The notes beneath the pieces were generated by a model. It had not been told where the DNA came from. It did no database searches and saw only the letters and a program-made list of their open reading frames with translations. DNA of 64,000 bases from Setomelanomma holmii (Eukaryota > Ascomycota > Dothideomycetes > Pleosporales > Phaeosphaeriaceae), in assembly GCA_010015745.1 (NCBI GenBank), contig ML978157.1:287713-351712 (forward strand), in the 5' to 3' direction. The position numbers and the translations under genes were made by a program. Below, one piece after another: positions 9,197 to 20,880 of the stretch. The first letter of the stretch is position 1, and each line of letters opens with the position of its first letter.

Positions 9197-11332
9197 ATGT
9201 GTGGTATCTTCGCTTGCTACAAGTATGCGCTTGCTCCAATTTCCACAACATCCCCTCCAATGCCACTCCGCAATGGCTTGGATTGGTGGCTAACAATCTT
9301 GAAGGCACCCTGATGTGCAGAAGTTCAAGCCAACGGCCCTGAAAATGGGCAAGGCGTAAGTTCATACGTCTCCCACGGTGCTGCCAGCTTCGTTGACTTA
9401 TTGCAAACAGTGTCCGACATCGGGGCCCAGATTGGAGTGAGCAACAACATTACTGTAGATGTCAGGAACAATTTGACTGAAATATCGCAGGTGGTAACTA
9501 TGTCTGCAATGACACCAGTAAGTGTCCAGAAGCTCAGAAATGCACTACTGGAACACTAACGGCCGGCAGTTCTCGTCCACGAGCGTCTCAGCATTGTCGG
9601 CGTCGGTATGCGATCGAACCACGAATGAAAGCCAGAACACAACCTTACCGCGCGCAGATTCCGGTGCTCAGCCACTCATCAACGACGACCAAACCGTCTC
9701 CCTGGCAGTCAACGGCGAAATTTACAACCACCGAGTCCTTCGCAAGGGCTTGAAGACTCCATACAACTTCAAGACACACTCAGATTGCGAGGTTATCATT
9801 CCTCTGGTACGGAAGCAAGCGCATATGAAGAGAGACTCGAGCTGATATGTGGCAGTATCTCGAACATGACATCGACGCGCCACGATATCTGGACGGCATG
9901 TTCTCATGGGTCCTTCACGACAAGAAGCAAGATCGCATTATCGCCGCACGCGATCCCATCGGTATTACTACCTTCTATATGGGCCGATCGAGTCAAACAC
10001 CCGGTGCGGTATTTTTCGCCTCAGAGTTGAAGTGCCTGCACCCAGTCTGCGACAACATCATCTCCTTCCCTCCTGGTCATGTCTACGACTCGAAGACCGA
10101 CGAGCTGAAGCGTTACTACGACCCCAAGTGGCTCATCGAGCCTGACAACATCCCTACTACGCCAGTGGACTATATGGAGCTGAGGACATCGTTCGAGTCA
10201 GCAGTGCGGAAACGCATGATGGCGGAAGTGCCTTTTGGTGTGCTTCTCTCAGGTGGTCTCGACTCGAGTCTGGTTGCTTCAATCGCCCAGCGCGAGACCC
10301 TGCGACTGAACGAGGCGGCAAGAAAGCGAGCAGCTGAGTCCAACGGTGTCTCGCATGACTCAGAAAACCAGCTCGTTGGTATTGACGACCAGAACGAGCT
10401 CCAGACCGATCTGCTTCTGGGCCAGCTCAACTCATTTTCGATCGGTCTACCCAACGCACCGGATGCGATTGCGGCGCGAGAAGTCGCAGACTTCCTCGGA
10501 ACGAAGCACCACACGTTTACTTTCACCATCGAAGATGGCCTCAACGCGCTTACCGATGTCATCTACCACCTTGAGTCATTCGACGTTACCACGATCCGCG
10601 CCTCGACACCCATGTTCTTGCTGAGCCGGAAGATCAAGGCGATGGGCGTCAAGATGGTTCTCTCCGGAGAAGGCAGTGACGAAATTTTCGGTGGCTACCT
10701 GTACTTCCACAACGCTCCGGACAAGGCCGCATTCCACAAGGAGTGCATTCGCCGAGTCAAGAACCTCCATCTTGCTGACTGCTTGCGCGCCAACAAGTCA
10801 ACATCTGCCTGGGGTGTGGAAGCGCGTGTGCCCTTCCTCGACAAGAACTTCCTCAACGTCTCCATGAACATCGATCCCGCCGAAAAGCTACACACGAAGG
10901 ACCGAATCGAGAAGTACATTCTGCGCAAGGCCTTTGACACAACCGACGAGCCCGACACGAAGCCCTACCTGCCTGATAAGATCCTCTGGAGACAGAAGGA
11001 GCAGTTCTCGGACGGCGTTGGATATGGATGGATCGATGCGCTCAAGGACAACGCCGAACTCCATGTCACTGATGAGATGATGAAGAACCCCAAGCCCGAG
11101 TGGGGCGACGACATTCCTGATTCCAAAGAGGCATACTGGTATAGGTGTATGTTTGACGAGCACTTCCCCACCTACTGTGCGAGCACGGTCATGCGATGGA
11201 CGCCGACGTGGAGCAACCAGACGGATCCATCTGGACGGTAAGTCTTTCACCCCTTGCCATAGCCTCTTTTCAAATACTAATGAATGCAGTGCCATCGGTG
11301 TCCACGCGCAAAAGTATGAGAACGCGAAATGA
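9197..11332 (+). CDS. ASN1: Asparagine synthetase (glutamine-hydrolysing)
   Basis: Exons are 9197-9222, 9305-9355, 9411-9436, 9491-9517, 9570-9605, 9658-9806, 9856-11237 and 11290-11332, giving 579 aa. The enzyme makes asparagine from aspartate, glutamine and ATP in the cytosol. The start is fixed by the catalytic N-terminal Cys2 (MCGIFAC). The class-II glutaminase domain shows 'RHRGPDWSG' and 'LAVNGEIYNH'. The synthetase domain has the PP-loop 'LLSGGLDSSL' and 'LSGEGSDEIFGGY'. The last exon encodes the conserved 'AIGVHAQKYENAK' end. Small 5' exons of 26-51 nt split the glutaminase domain, while the synthetase half is one long exon. Length equals the fungal Asn1/Asn2 norm. A Gcn4-like element lies in its promoter. 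Confidence 0.96.
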
Positions 11333-11758
11333 AGTAAAGGGCGCGACGAGTAGCTTGTCGAACGGCCATTTCACATCTTTCCTGGGCATTTAGTTGTCTG
11401 GTGGCGCGGGTTATATCCTAGAGGCATATGCGTGGATCAAAGGCGATAGCAGATAGATTCTCCGTGTTTAAAATGCAATGCCATATAGATCCGAATATAC
11501 GCACAATTAACCTACCTCATGAGATTGATATGCCAATTCGCAGAGTATTTATTGCATTGTGTATATGCCAGATGACACACATATACATATTTATAAATAA
11601 GCATGGACTCGCAGGTCCACGGCGGGTATCAAAGACCTAGAAAGACATCCTAATAGACCGCGAAACATGACCCAGACTTTTGATGACCGTAGCGTGACCC
11701 ATATACACAAACGCCACTATGCAACATATCACACAACATCATTCTGCATGCGTGTAGC
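11333..11758. other. Intergenic between convergent genes
   Basis: The 426 bp hold the 3' ends of asparagine synthetase and the PQ-loop gene. The region is AT-rich with several TATAT stretches and no gene. Confidence 0.5.
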
Positions 11759-12924
11759 CTACGCTTCGAGCGCAGATGTTTGATCCGCGTTGCCGAAAGC
11801 GCGGAATTGAATGAAGATGGTCACGTCTTCGACCATGGTGCCGAGGGAGCCAATGAGCCAAGGGAGATTGGTCAGGAGGTATTCCTTTTCTTGGGAGTGG
11901 AAGAGAATCTGGCATCGTCAGTCTGTTTCTGTCGTGAAAGCAAGGATTTGTATGACTTACTCCTGCACCATAGGTCGCATTGCCTAGCAGACTCAACATG
12001 AAGAAAAGCAACGACAAGCCATCGCAAGATTTGTCACGCTGGTTCTTGATGATCTGAGGTATCCGCGCACCGAGATAGCATACTGCGCTGGCGTATCCGA
12101 GGATCTGTGCGCCCAGGGCCATATCGGTGCCTGCGGAGTCGTCGACGGTGGGTTGCGGCTCCCAGACGCCTGTCTTCCATGCAATTGCCCATCCTGCCGC
12201 ACCTACGACACACACACCAACAATGCTCAGTGCATTCTTCATCCACTCGCGGCCACCAGCCTCAACATCTGCAATTGTAGGCAGCGAGCTTGCACGGCGC
12301 CGCCGGCTGGCTTGTGAATCTCGGCGATGGCTTCCTGGGAGGCCGATGTTGCTCGAGTCTCGACGACCCAGCAATGGTGCTTCAACGCTATCGCTGCTGC
12401 GTGTGGAAGCCTTGCGCGAGCGGCGCGAGTTTTTGAGGTTGTAGTAGACGCATTGCGAGATGAGGATGAGATCGGCGAAGCAGAAGTAGATTGCGAGAGC
12501 GATGACTGTAGGAACGAGGCCAGCCCAAAGTGCGCCGGCGAGATTGGTGATGTCGCCGATGAACCAGACTGTAAGGAAGGCAAGCGAAATGCCATCAGCA
12601 GAGCCTTGCTTATAGTTTTCGATTAGTTGGGGAACCTAGGTTTGTTAGCTAGGACTGATAATGGTCGCGTGCTTTACTGAAGCATGCTCGGATAAAGAGA
12701 AGAGTGATAGCTAGCTGGGCAGCTTCGAACCCACCCGAATATCTCACAGTGATATATCTCAAGGTCATGAAGCTACGCAAGCATTGCGCTCACCCTTTCG
12801 AGTCTCCACCTACCAAGAGAAAGATCCATGAAGCCAACGATATTGAGCCGAAGACACCCGACAGGGCTTCGTTGGTGGTCAACGGCAGACTCCCGTGTGC
12901 CACGGCGGCGCTGGCCCACTGCAT
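11759..12924 (-). CDS. PQ-loop repeat vacuolar/lysosomal transporter
   Basis: Exons on the minus strand are 12924-12814, 12635-11961 and 11908-11759, giving 311 aa; introns are 178 and 52 nt. Two PQ-loop repeats are visible: 'WIFLLVPQLIENYKQGSADGIS' (split by intron 1) and 'YLGARIPQIIKNQRDKSCDGLS'. Each gives a proline-glutamine pair in a membrane helix, with about seven hydrophobic segments in total. A Ser/Arg-rich loop (about 110-150) separates the halves. The family (Ypq1/Rtc2, PQLC2, Stm1) exports cationic amino acids from the vacuole or lysosome. The C-terminus 'FGNADQTSALEA' has no clear sorting motif. The assignment to the family is firm; the substrate is inferred. Confidence 0.9.
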
Positions 12925-13661
12925 GCTGCTGGCGTTTGCTACGACGATGGCGCGGTGAGGTTACTGTGCGTGGAATCTCCTCTTTGTCTCCTCGACGTTT
13001 ACAAGGCTTGCAAAAGTCCGAGAGGTACGACGCAGGTCCTGGTTCGTGAGATACCGAAACGGTTCTAGACAAGGGCAGGTGCCGAGTTAGCGAATGGCAC
13101 GCCGCGGATTGCGACTTCCCGATCGAGGCGCTGCAATTGCTTGGGAAACGCGCAACACTGCTGGGAAGACTCGAATACGGGGTTTGCTTGAGCTGCAAGC
13201 TTGCTTTTCACTATCCACTGCCATCGCCAATCAGTAACAGGCGGACTCCGGATCTTTTGTTGGGAGCCAGAAAATTTCTACGATGCGTCTGGGCGCGCAG
13301 CTTTGACATGACCTGCAGGGCTACCGGTTGGCCGCTAGCGCTCGGTTCGCGTGTCTATTTTCAGCAAGCCAGCGTCGCATCACGAACAAATGCCACAGTG
13401 CCTCCGCTCACTCATCATCACATCGTCCCTGTGACTTGCTTCTCACGCTTCTCTCTTTCCTGTGCATCCATCTCTCCACCTTCGTTTTCCCACTCGACAA
13501 ACGATCGTTGCCACTTCACCCTTCACCTATACTTCCTTAGATACAGCTTCCAGACATCTAAAACACTTCTCGTGAAACACGCGTCACCCAAGCAGACGAC
13601 TCCACACAACACTTTCCACCACTTCCGCTCTCTTCCGTTCCTACACCTTCACGTATCAAAC
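12925..13661. other. Intergenic, divergent promoter
   Basis: These 737 bp separate the PQ-loop gene and the Ser/Thr/Pro-rich protein. From about 13390 to 13660 the plus strand is rich in C and T, as in leaders of strongly expressed fungal genes. The open frame continues upstream of 13662 but reads as random sequence. Confidence 0.5.
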
Positions 13662-14516
13662 ATGCTGCGAAACTCGTGGCTCTTAGCCCTCTTTGCGCTC
13701 GTTGCGCTGTCGTCGGCCTTCAACCTGGGCGAGGGCTTGCACATCGACGGTATCGAGGAGTACCTACATCACGGGGAGAAGAGACAGGCCTCAGGCACCG
13801 GCAACACACCCACACCCACACCCACACCCACACCTGCACCTGCACCTGCTCAATCATCTGCGGCACCACCGGCATCATCGCGACAGAACACACCACCTCC
13901 AACCCCGACTCCCACACCAGACGCCCCATCATCATCTGCTGAACCCGCTCAGTCCACACCGGCTCCTGCTGGCTCAAGCCAGGCCCCTGCCAGCACACGA
14001 CGCACCAGCGCGAATGCAGCATCGAGTCAGGCACCTGCCTCGTCGGTACGCAGCACAGCCATCGTCAGGACCACTCCGCTCGTTTCGACCTCGCTTTCAG
14101 AATTCGTGACCACATACACCAGCACCGCAAGCAATGGCGAGCAGGTCGAGGTTACATCCACAGGCACACGCTCAGTTCCTATCACAACTGGCGAGGCAAC
14201 GTACACCGACCCTCCGACGTCGCAGTCGAACAGCGGCGACAACGGCGGCGGCCTGAGCGACTCGAACAAGAAGGTCATCGGCGGTGTCGTCGGTGGTGTC
14301 GGCGGTGCTCTCCTTCTCGGTGGTATCGCCCTAGTCTTCTGGCGCATGAAGAAGCGCCAGAACAAGGTCACCGCCGATGACGACGACCTGAACCTCAACA
14401 CCGGCGCCGCTCTTGGGGACAAGCCGCAGAACCCCAACGGCACTACGCCCTTCCAGTCCAACCTCGAGCAGTACCACAACCCAGGTGGTCGCCCAAATGC
14501 AGCGGCCAACTTCTAA
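13662..14516 (+). CDS. Ser/Thr/Pro-rich single-pass surface protein (Mid2/Wsc-like layout)
   Basis: The 284-aa protein starts at 13662 with a clean signal peptide ('LLALFALVALSSA', residues 1-19). A Lys-Arg site, possibly cut by a Kex2-like protease, follows at about residue 44. The ectodomain (about 48-205) is Ser, Thr, Pro and Ala rich with a (TP)n tract, suiting heavy O-mannosylation. A Gly-rich membrane segment 'VIGGVVGGVGGALLLGGIALVFW' (about 206-228) is followed by a basic MKKRQNK and a short acidic tail. This is the layout of Mid2/Wsc cell-wall stress sensors, but no WSC cysteine domain is present, so only the general class is assigned. A longer frame begins at 13137 but has no protein-like content before 13662. 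Confidence 0.8.
   Translation: MLRNSWLLALFALVALSSAFNLGEGLHIDGIEEYLHHGEKRQASGTGNTPTPTPTPTPAPAPAQSSAAPPASSRQNTPPPTPTPTPDAPSSSAEPAQSTPAPAGSSQAPASTRRTSANAASSQAPASSVRSTAIVRTTPLVSTSLSEFVTTYTSTASNGEQVEVTSTGTRSVPITTGEATYTDPPTSQSNSGDNGGGLSDSNKKVIGGVVGGVGGALLLGGIALVFWRMKKRQNKVTADDDDLNLNTGAALGDKPQNPNGTTPFQSNLEQYHNPGGRPNAAANF
13805..13848 (+). repeat. CACACC / TGCACC hexamer tract inside coding sequence
   Basis: Tandem CACACC units followed by TGCACC units encode the (Thr-Pro)n and (Ala-Pro)n run of the surface protein. Copy-number change would stay in frame. Confidence 0.8.
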
Positions 14517-15337
14517 GCTGCGTACGCCGCTTACATACACACACAGTCCGTAAAGGACTGCTTACGATACTAATGATCCTTTGAGCGTTGGTTGAGGCGT
14601 TCAGAGCCTGGACATTGTCAGACTGTCTTATGCTCTTCACATGAAGACCCAAAAAGACAGGCTCTTATTTGAAGGTCACGGCATCACTAGCGTGGTTTTG
14701 TTCTTCACTTGCACGATCAGCGCTGCATGTCACATCATCTCAAGTCTGCTTTTGGATGGCGATTTCTTACTAGATTGGTCACGCGAGTAAAGGAAATACT
14801 ACAGATCTGAGCGTTTACACCTCGTCCACTCCTTTTACATAATGATGTTGCATTTGCATCGTCGCTCATAAAAGTTGTGATCGAGCATCTCCATTTTCTA
14901 CCATGTATCAGCATAGCATACCCAGAAATCAATCCAGCATCCAAATTGCTATCACGTTCTCTCTCATTTCATTTCCCGGTTTTGTTTGTCTTTCCTACGT
15001 CACGGTCCTTAAGCGCTTGGATCTTGAAGTCCTTGGTTTCGCACATCCAGATTTCAGGAGCACAGACTAGGTTGTCTCGCGTTTCAGCACCGTCGCAACA
15101 GCATCGGCACACTACCGAGTCCGGCTATGCGCGCACACCTCCAAACCCGTGCAGCGTGAGACCTGCAGCTCTGTTTGAAGCGCGTAAATCTGCCGGAGGG
15201 GTACATAGGCATCTTGAGCCGCCAACGTGTTGGCCCCGAGGTTGCGACTTCACGACACCAGCGCTGGACGTTGATCAACACCATACGAATATACGACTCA
15301 ACGACTTCAACTCCTCGCAATTCAAACCACAATAACC
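14517..15337. other. Intergenic, promoter of the secreted Asn/Gly-rich protein
   Basis: This 821-bp region lies between two plus-strand secretory genes. Open frames crossing it, such as 14877-15335, show no protein-like composition. I see no RNA gene. Confidence 0.45.
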
Positions 15338-16048
15338 ATGTTTCGCCCACTCCCCCCCACCCTTCTCGCTCTACTCTTCGCCCTGCCCGCCCTCAGTCAC
15401 GCCTCGCCCTCGCCCGCCCTCGTCGGGTCCGACTGGGAAATCAGCCTGATCCCCCGGCACACGCTTTTCCTACGCCAACTCAGCGACCTGCAGACCTTCT
15501 CTAGCGCCCTAGGGGGCACACGCGCGTCCGCAATCACAAACTCCGGAGACTCGAGCCGGCCGTTTTCAGTGGATGGACAGACGTTTGACAGCTTTGCTTC
15601 TGCGGCGCAGAGGAGTTGCGATAATCAGTTTCAGGCGTGTCAGAGTGCTGCGAATGGGAATGGGAATGGGAATCAGCAGAATCAAGCCAGTTCGAATAGG
15701 AATGGCCAGAGTCAGAATAACAATAACAACCAGAATAATCAGCAAAACAAGGATAGGAAACAAAAGAGTAAAAGGCAGGATGGGAAGGGAAATGGTGGTG
15801 GGAATGGGATTGAGAAAAGGCAGAATGGTGGCTTGACTGTGAATCAGTGTGATCAGCAGAAAGGTATGTTTTCTCCTCTCTGGAGATTTGCAATGAAGTC
15901 GTGATGAACTGGGGCTGACGTGACAATAGATCAGTGCAATAGTGCACAGCAAAGCGCTACGGTCAAGGACTTTAATACTGCGGTTGCGAGCACGAATATT
16001 GGGCCTGATCCGCAATTTCCAGATTTCGATTTGATTTGTGAGGGGTGA
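15338..16048 (+). CDS. Secreted Asn/Gln/Gly-rich protein with Lys-Arg sites
   Basis: Exons are 15338-15863 and 15930-16048, giving 214 aa. A strong signal peptide ('LPPTLLALLFALPALSHA', about 1-22) begins the protein. A central low-complexity part (about 105-145) is dominated by Asn, Gln and Gly. Two Lys-Arg-Gln sites (about 147 and 163) suit Kex2-type cleavage. Flanking cysteines ('SCDNQFQAC', 'NQCDQQK', 'DQCNSAQQ', 'LIC') suggest disulfides. The conserved-looking C-terminal part after the intron reads 'VASTNIGPDPQFPDFDLICEG'. I do not recognise a named family; similar small secreted proteins occur in plant-associated ascomycetes. The hexamer GAATGG-type repeats near 15651-15674 encode part of the Asn/Gly run. 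Confidence 0.7.
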
Positions 16049-16443
16049 GGTTTGGAAGGAGGGAAGAGGATGGTGGGTAAGGACTGGACTGCGCAGTGAT
16101 GGACCGGAGGAGAGAGCCGACATGGGTAGATGGACTGCAAAGCGTCCTGATCGCTGAGTCGCAATTGGGATTGGTGTTGCAGCGACCTAGAGCAAGTTTA
16201 TGGCAATCGATTTGATGCAGCAACAACTGATTGAAACGTGAGTTCCTAGTGAAGCGAGCTCGTGAAATATGGAAGATGGGTGTTCTGTGTCCTGACCTTG
16301 TTTCGATACACTAGCCATGAACCAGGTAGATCCAGAGGAGCGAAACATTCAAGTCTGCACTGCATTTCTTAGCGCCGACGAGCGGGTTCCTCGTGCGGAA
16401 CATCGGCAGCCTAACTATCTCAAATGCGACGTCCAGGATAACC
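16049..16443. other. Intergenic between convergent genes
   Basis: The 395 bp between the secreted protein and the resolvase gene show no gene or repeat. Confidence 0.45.
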
Positions 16444-17658
16444 TCATACTTTAGCGACTTCAATCATCTCTTTGAGCACATCGTCGTCCAGTTCTGACAT
16501 CTTCCCATCTTTTCCCTTCTCCTGTTCCCAGATTTGGTAGAGCTGTCGTCTGTTCGACTCCCACGCCACCCATGCCGCGACTTGCAGGCAACTGTCGGCG
16601 ATGTCGTCCAGTTTACTGAAATCCTTGATGCCCACTTCACGAATTTTGTCTATGGTAACGTTCGCATCGCCACAGTTTGTTGCTTTTTTACGTGACTTCC
16701 TTGGAGCTGGCAGGGTCAAAGCTTGCAGCGCATTCGTGCCGTCTGGTCCTACTGTGATCGAGATGACGGGAGCTGAAGACGGCGTCGAGGGCGCCGTCGA
16801 TGCAGGCTCAGCAGTCAGCCATGATCGGAGTATGGCGATCTTGGCTTTCTTTTCTGCCTTGCTTCGTGGCTCTCTCTTCTTCTTCTGCTCGCCGGTTACC
16901 GTGAATAGTTCGGCGACTTCAGGAGCGGTTGTCTCGGCTTGCCTTTCCGCCACAGCTCTCGCATGTCGAACGAGCCAGTATTGGCCAACGCGCTTTGGGT
17001 CGACTCCAAAAACTTCATACTGGTTCGTTGCAGTTACGCCTGTCGTGCCTGTCGAATTTTTCGATTGCTCTACGTTCAGAGCGCTTAAGATAGCCCAAAG
17101 CATGGCTTCGAGAGTATTCACGCGGACGGTCCATTGTTGAATCGCAGCACTACTGGCTGAGCGCCATCTTTGTCTCTCGATGAGAATAATATCCGGCGAC
17201 ACGGCCAGGATTGATTTCCGCAAGAATGAGTGTGCTGTTTGTGACAAAACAGACAACGAGTACGGGTCCATCTCTTCATCTGCTTCTTTCCTGGTTTCCT
17301 TACTAGAAGGAGAATCGGGCTGTTGTTGGCGGGACTTCTTTGTTGCGTCCACGAGATCAAGCTTGTCCCACCTGATGATGTTCATCCTTGGCTGCATCGT
17401 GTCGCCCTTCAAATAGTCTACTTCGACATCGCAGAAAGCAAGGTTCTTGATGCCCATATCGATACTGATGATCCTGCATTTCTGAGCATGGCTATCAAGT
17501 GCGCTTCGGCTCTTGGCTGAGGACAAAGTCGGAATATGCTGCCTCGTCACATCTCTTGCGAACCGGGCTTGAAGGACGTCTTTCGTGCCAAATGCTGCGG
17601 AACCAATGCGTGTGAGTAAAGCTTGCAGCGCCTTGGCTGTGATAGCTCGTGGCGCCAT
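16444..17658 (-). CDS. CCE1: Mitochondrial Holliday junction resolvase (Cce1/Ydc2 family)
   Basis: The 404-aa single-exon protein resolves four-way DNA junctions in mitochondria. An N-terminal SAP-like helical segment (about 6-40, 'ITAKALQALLTRIGSAAFGTK') is followed by an RNase-H-like nuclease fold. The first acidic catalytic position lies in 'IISIDMGIKNLAFCDVEV' (about 62-79), the second in 'IILIERQRWRSASS', and the C-terminal pair in 'KLDDIADSCLQVAAWVAW'. These match the four-acid pattern of the family. The region 'FGVDPKRVGQYWL' and a Lys/Arg-rich insertion (about 255-275) are also family-like. Length is within the mould range. The gene is divergent from the Zn2Cys6 regulator at 18166. 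Confidence 0.9.
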   Translation of the reverse strand: MAPRAITAKALQALLTRIGSAAFGTKDVLQARFARDVTRQHIPTLSSAKSRSALDSHAQKCRIISIDMGIKNLAFCDVEVDYLKGDTMQPRMNIIRWDKLDLVDATKKSRQQQPDSPSSKETRKEADEEMDPYSLSVLSQTAHSFLRKSILAVSPDIILIERQRWRSASSAAIQQWTVRVNTLEAMLWAILSALNVEQSKNSTGTTGVTATNQYEVFGVDPKRVGQYWLVRHARAVAERQAETTAPEVAELFTVTGEQKKKREPRSKAEKKAKIAILRSWLTAEPASTAPSTPSSAPVISITVGPDGTNALQALTLPAPRKSRKKATNCGDANVTIDKIREVGIKDFSKLDDIADSCLQVAAWVAWESNRRQLYQIWEQEKGKDGKMSELDDDVLKEMIEVAKV

Positions 17659-18165
17659 TTGAAAGTGCGCCGCTAGGGTTTTTCGACTACTCTATCAGAG
17701 CAGATATTCGACGTTCGCAACGACCAGAAGATGAAACAGGGCGCAAGGCAAGTTTGAGCCTGAAATCTTTGCGAAGCATCGTGCCTTCAAAATTCTTCGC
17801 AGTTTGCTAGTTCAGATTGTTTTCAGGACTTCCCTAACGAGCTGCTTACGGAGCGTTTAGCTGCACAAGGCTCGAGATTTAGAGGAGCTCGATGTCATCG
17901 GAAATGACTAGGAAGATTTGAGGCGAGTGCAGTGGTCAAGTGTGAAAAGACGACGGGAACGTCGCGTAAACATTGGATGTCTCCACGTGACGCGCTAGTA
18001 TACCTCGCTAGTCTCGATTCCAACCTGAGGAAAGGGCGTCCCCAGCTGCATCCACAAACCTGGCCGGCTGTGTCACCAACATCACAAGAGCTGGTCTTGT
18101 ATACCACATATGGGTGTCTGTATATCCTCAGCTACTTCCCCTAGACTGCGCTTTATGCAAAATAC
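17659..18165. other. Intergenic, divergent promoter
   Basis: These 507 bp lie between the resolvase and regulator starts. A CACGTG-like element (ctccacgtgac) sits near 17980. No gene is visible. Confidence 0.45.
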
Positions 18166-20351
18166 ATGTCCAGCCAAGCAGAACCGAAACGCCGTCCGCA
18201 GAAGAGCGCATTTTCGTGTGAGCCATGTCGAAAACGAAAGGTGAAATGCGACGCTACTCATCCAACTTGTAAGCGATGCAGCAATCGCGGGGACCAATGC
18301 TTCTATAAGCTTGCGCCAACTTTGTCGTACACTCAGCGGCTGGAACACAGGGTCGCACAGCTCGAATCTGAGCTCTTAGAAGCCACGGGTCTTCGGAGGG
18401 ATGATGGTGAGGCATCTAGTCTCCGAAATGATGCATCGATACCAGCGAGCGACCATGATACACAGACGTCGAATCCTGCGGAAAGGCAAGTATGTGAGAG
18501 TACTGCCAGATCGCCTCTCAACGAGCCGATCAATCTGTTCCAGCTTCCTGGCAGTTTGCAAAGTCACAATTCCGTCGGCAACGGAACCAATCAGAACCCA
18601 GAGGCGAGGAAAGAAGCTTTGACGAGCAGCGCCTGGCGAGAGAGAGCTTTCGAGAGGCTCTCCGACACGCCCGAACCTTTTCGTTCTCTTCTTGATTCCC
18701 ACTTCTGCTGGATTCAGCCAATCTTCAATTTTGTGTACAGACCCGCGTTCATTCGGGACATCAAGACGGGTGGACCTTACTTCTCACGAGCACTCTTCAA
18801 TGTCATCCTCTCGCATTCCGTTCGCTGGTGTCGAAATGAGCCAGGTATGGACCATCTGCTCGCCCCGTTCGACGGTAGGAGGACATTTCATAAGGATGCA
18901 GTGCGACAGCTCTTTGAGGACATCCAGGACGGCAGTAGCAAGGTTCCCACAGTGCAGGCGCTCCTTCTGTTGAGTGCTCAAGAGTGCGGCCGGAGCAATC
19001 GTACGCAAGCCTGGTTATATAGTGGCATCGCCTTTCGACTCATTGAGGACATGGGAATCTGTGTCGATGGTCAGAGACATGTAAACCCTGGCCAACTTTC
19101 GGCTGAAGAGCTCGAAATACGTAATCGCTTATTCTGGAGTTGTTACTTGTGGGATAAGATTATCTCGCTCTATTTCGGCCGGTCTCCACTGATCCAGAAC
19201 TCGGATATCAGTCCCCCGAAAGTGCTGAGTAAGTATGGCCTGAACATATTCGAGCGATACTGAATGAATATAGTGGACGACACCGCCGAACTCGATGTTT
19301 GGACTCCTCATGGCCTTCCATCCGCGACTTATCCACCCAAGCAGGCGCACTCCATATCGTGTTTTATACAAGTCTGTGAGCTTTCTGAAGTTCTCAATCA
19401 ACTCCTCGTACATCTCTACAGTCCTTCCGCAAGCCCAACACCATTTAGCGCCTACGAGTATGCCCTGGCCGCAGCTTCAAAATTGCGTGACTGGTGGCGT
19501 GACCTTCCAGAGCATCTCAGGATCAATGTCGCCGATTTGGCATCGGAATGTCCTCCAAGCCACATCATAACCCTCAAGTAAGGCATATGTAAGCTGAAGC
19601 TGCGCAGTGCTTACTGACAGAAAGCTGTAGCTGCCTCTATCATACGATCAATATCCTGCTGAATCGCGCCAAATTGAAGCTTAGCCGCGAACCACATTTA
19701 GCGGCCAGGATAGCAGAGCACAACCCTATTATACAGTGCATATCCTCAGCAACCTCCATTGTTGCGTTATTTGACTTATACAACAATGCCTTTGGAGAAG
19801 GTCACGTCGTCCTTGCACTGGCCTACAGCGTCTATACAGCAGCATCGATCTTCTTGCTCGAGATCCAAGCTCTGAGCCACGCAGCTCCTAGCACCCTCGA
19901 GAGACTCGCACCTTGCGTGAGTACACTGGAGCGACTTCGTGAGACAAGCCCAGGTACGGTTCGTTTGCTTTCGAATTGGCAATTCTGACAAGCCTTAGTT
20001 CTCAGCACGGCGTGTGAACTGATTTCGAGAGAGCTCGAAGTACTTGGTATACGGTTGCCAAATCCATACTCATCGGTATCGATGAATCTGCGAAACCAGC
20101 AACTGGAAAGTCGGTCTTTGCAGCCTTCAAGCATGGACTTTCACAATACCTCTTTGGCTCCAGGCCTATCCCGACAGGAGCCTCCAATCACATATGATGA
20201 CACGATATTGCTCGACCAACAATATTTGGGCAGCGGTCCGGAAAGTTCTACGTACTATAATCTATTGGACATGCCATTCGAGATGTTCGAGACTTTCTCG
20301 CACATCGAGTCGATCAGTTTTGTCATGGATCCTGGCCTCAGCACATCCTAG
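18166..20351 (+). CDS. Zn2Cys6 fungal transcription factor
   Basis: Exons are 18166-19228, 19274-19577, 19631-19953 and 19999-20351, giving 680 aa; introns are 45, 53 and 45 nt. The binuclear cluster (about 18-45) shows C-x2-C-x6-C-x6-C-x2-C-x6-C in 'CEPCRKRKVKCDATHPTCKRCSNRGDQC'. A coiled-coil dimerisation stretch follows ('YTQRLEHRVAQLESELLEATG', about 55-75). The middle homology region (about 190-480) has the family landmarks 'LLLLSAQECGRSNRTQAWLYSGIAFRLIEDMGI' and 'RNRLFWSCYLWDKIISLYFGRSP'. The C-terminus is Ser/acidic and could be the activation region. It lies in the same island as the transporter and the hydrolase, and the promoter of that pair holds matching CGG-N7-CCG sites, so it is the likely local regulator (inference). 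Confidence 0.92.
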
Positions 20352-20880
20352 CTTCTCGAACGAGCTTTAGCTGTCGATATCATGTACACCGTGTCATGAT
20401 GGTCCATCAATATTACACCGAGGACCCTGGTGCATGTACAGCAGTGAGGCTCAATCGAATCGAGCTTCGACGACCTCCGCCAGGTCGTGCAATAAATGGT
20501 TCGCCACGCTCACTAAACTCCGTCGCGAAAACACACCGCTCGCAGACTCCTGTATAACCTCAGGTATCTTCGTCTCTGGACTCTGTCCATCATAAAGTAC
20601 TCTGAAGGTAGTCAGGCCGCCACATGAGCAGAGACGTGAGTAAGGACATAGCTCTGATACTTCGGAGACATTCGTCCAGAAAGCGCACGAAGTATGGCAC
20701 CACGTCATGCCTCTTTCACATACAATACGCACTCCACCCGCACACTCAAACGAAGATCGTCAATCGGGAAAGAAACAATAGCTTAATGCGACATTGCGAG
20801 ATATGTTGGGTGCGATGAGTCTTATTCTTACCATACTATGTAGCTAGCTACACACATTTCCCGCCATCTTGCACCCAACT
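20352..20880. other. Intergenic between convergent regulator and transporter
   Basis: The 529 bp contain the 3' ends of both genes and no further gene. Confidence 0.45.

Noticed and set aside
12715..12740. GGTTCGAA on the minus strand resembling a tRNA B box
   Set aside because: No A box or cloverleaf, and it lies inside the intron of the PQ-loop gene.
13137..13661. N-terminal extension of the Ser/Thr/Pro-rich protein in the same open frame
   Set aside because: Composition is random and CT-rich like a leader, while a clean signal peptide starts at 13662.
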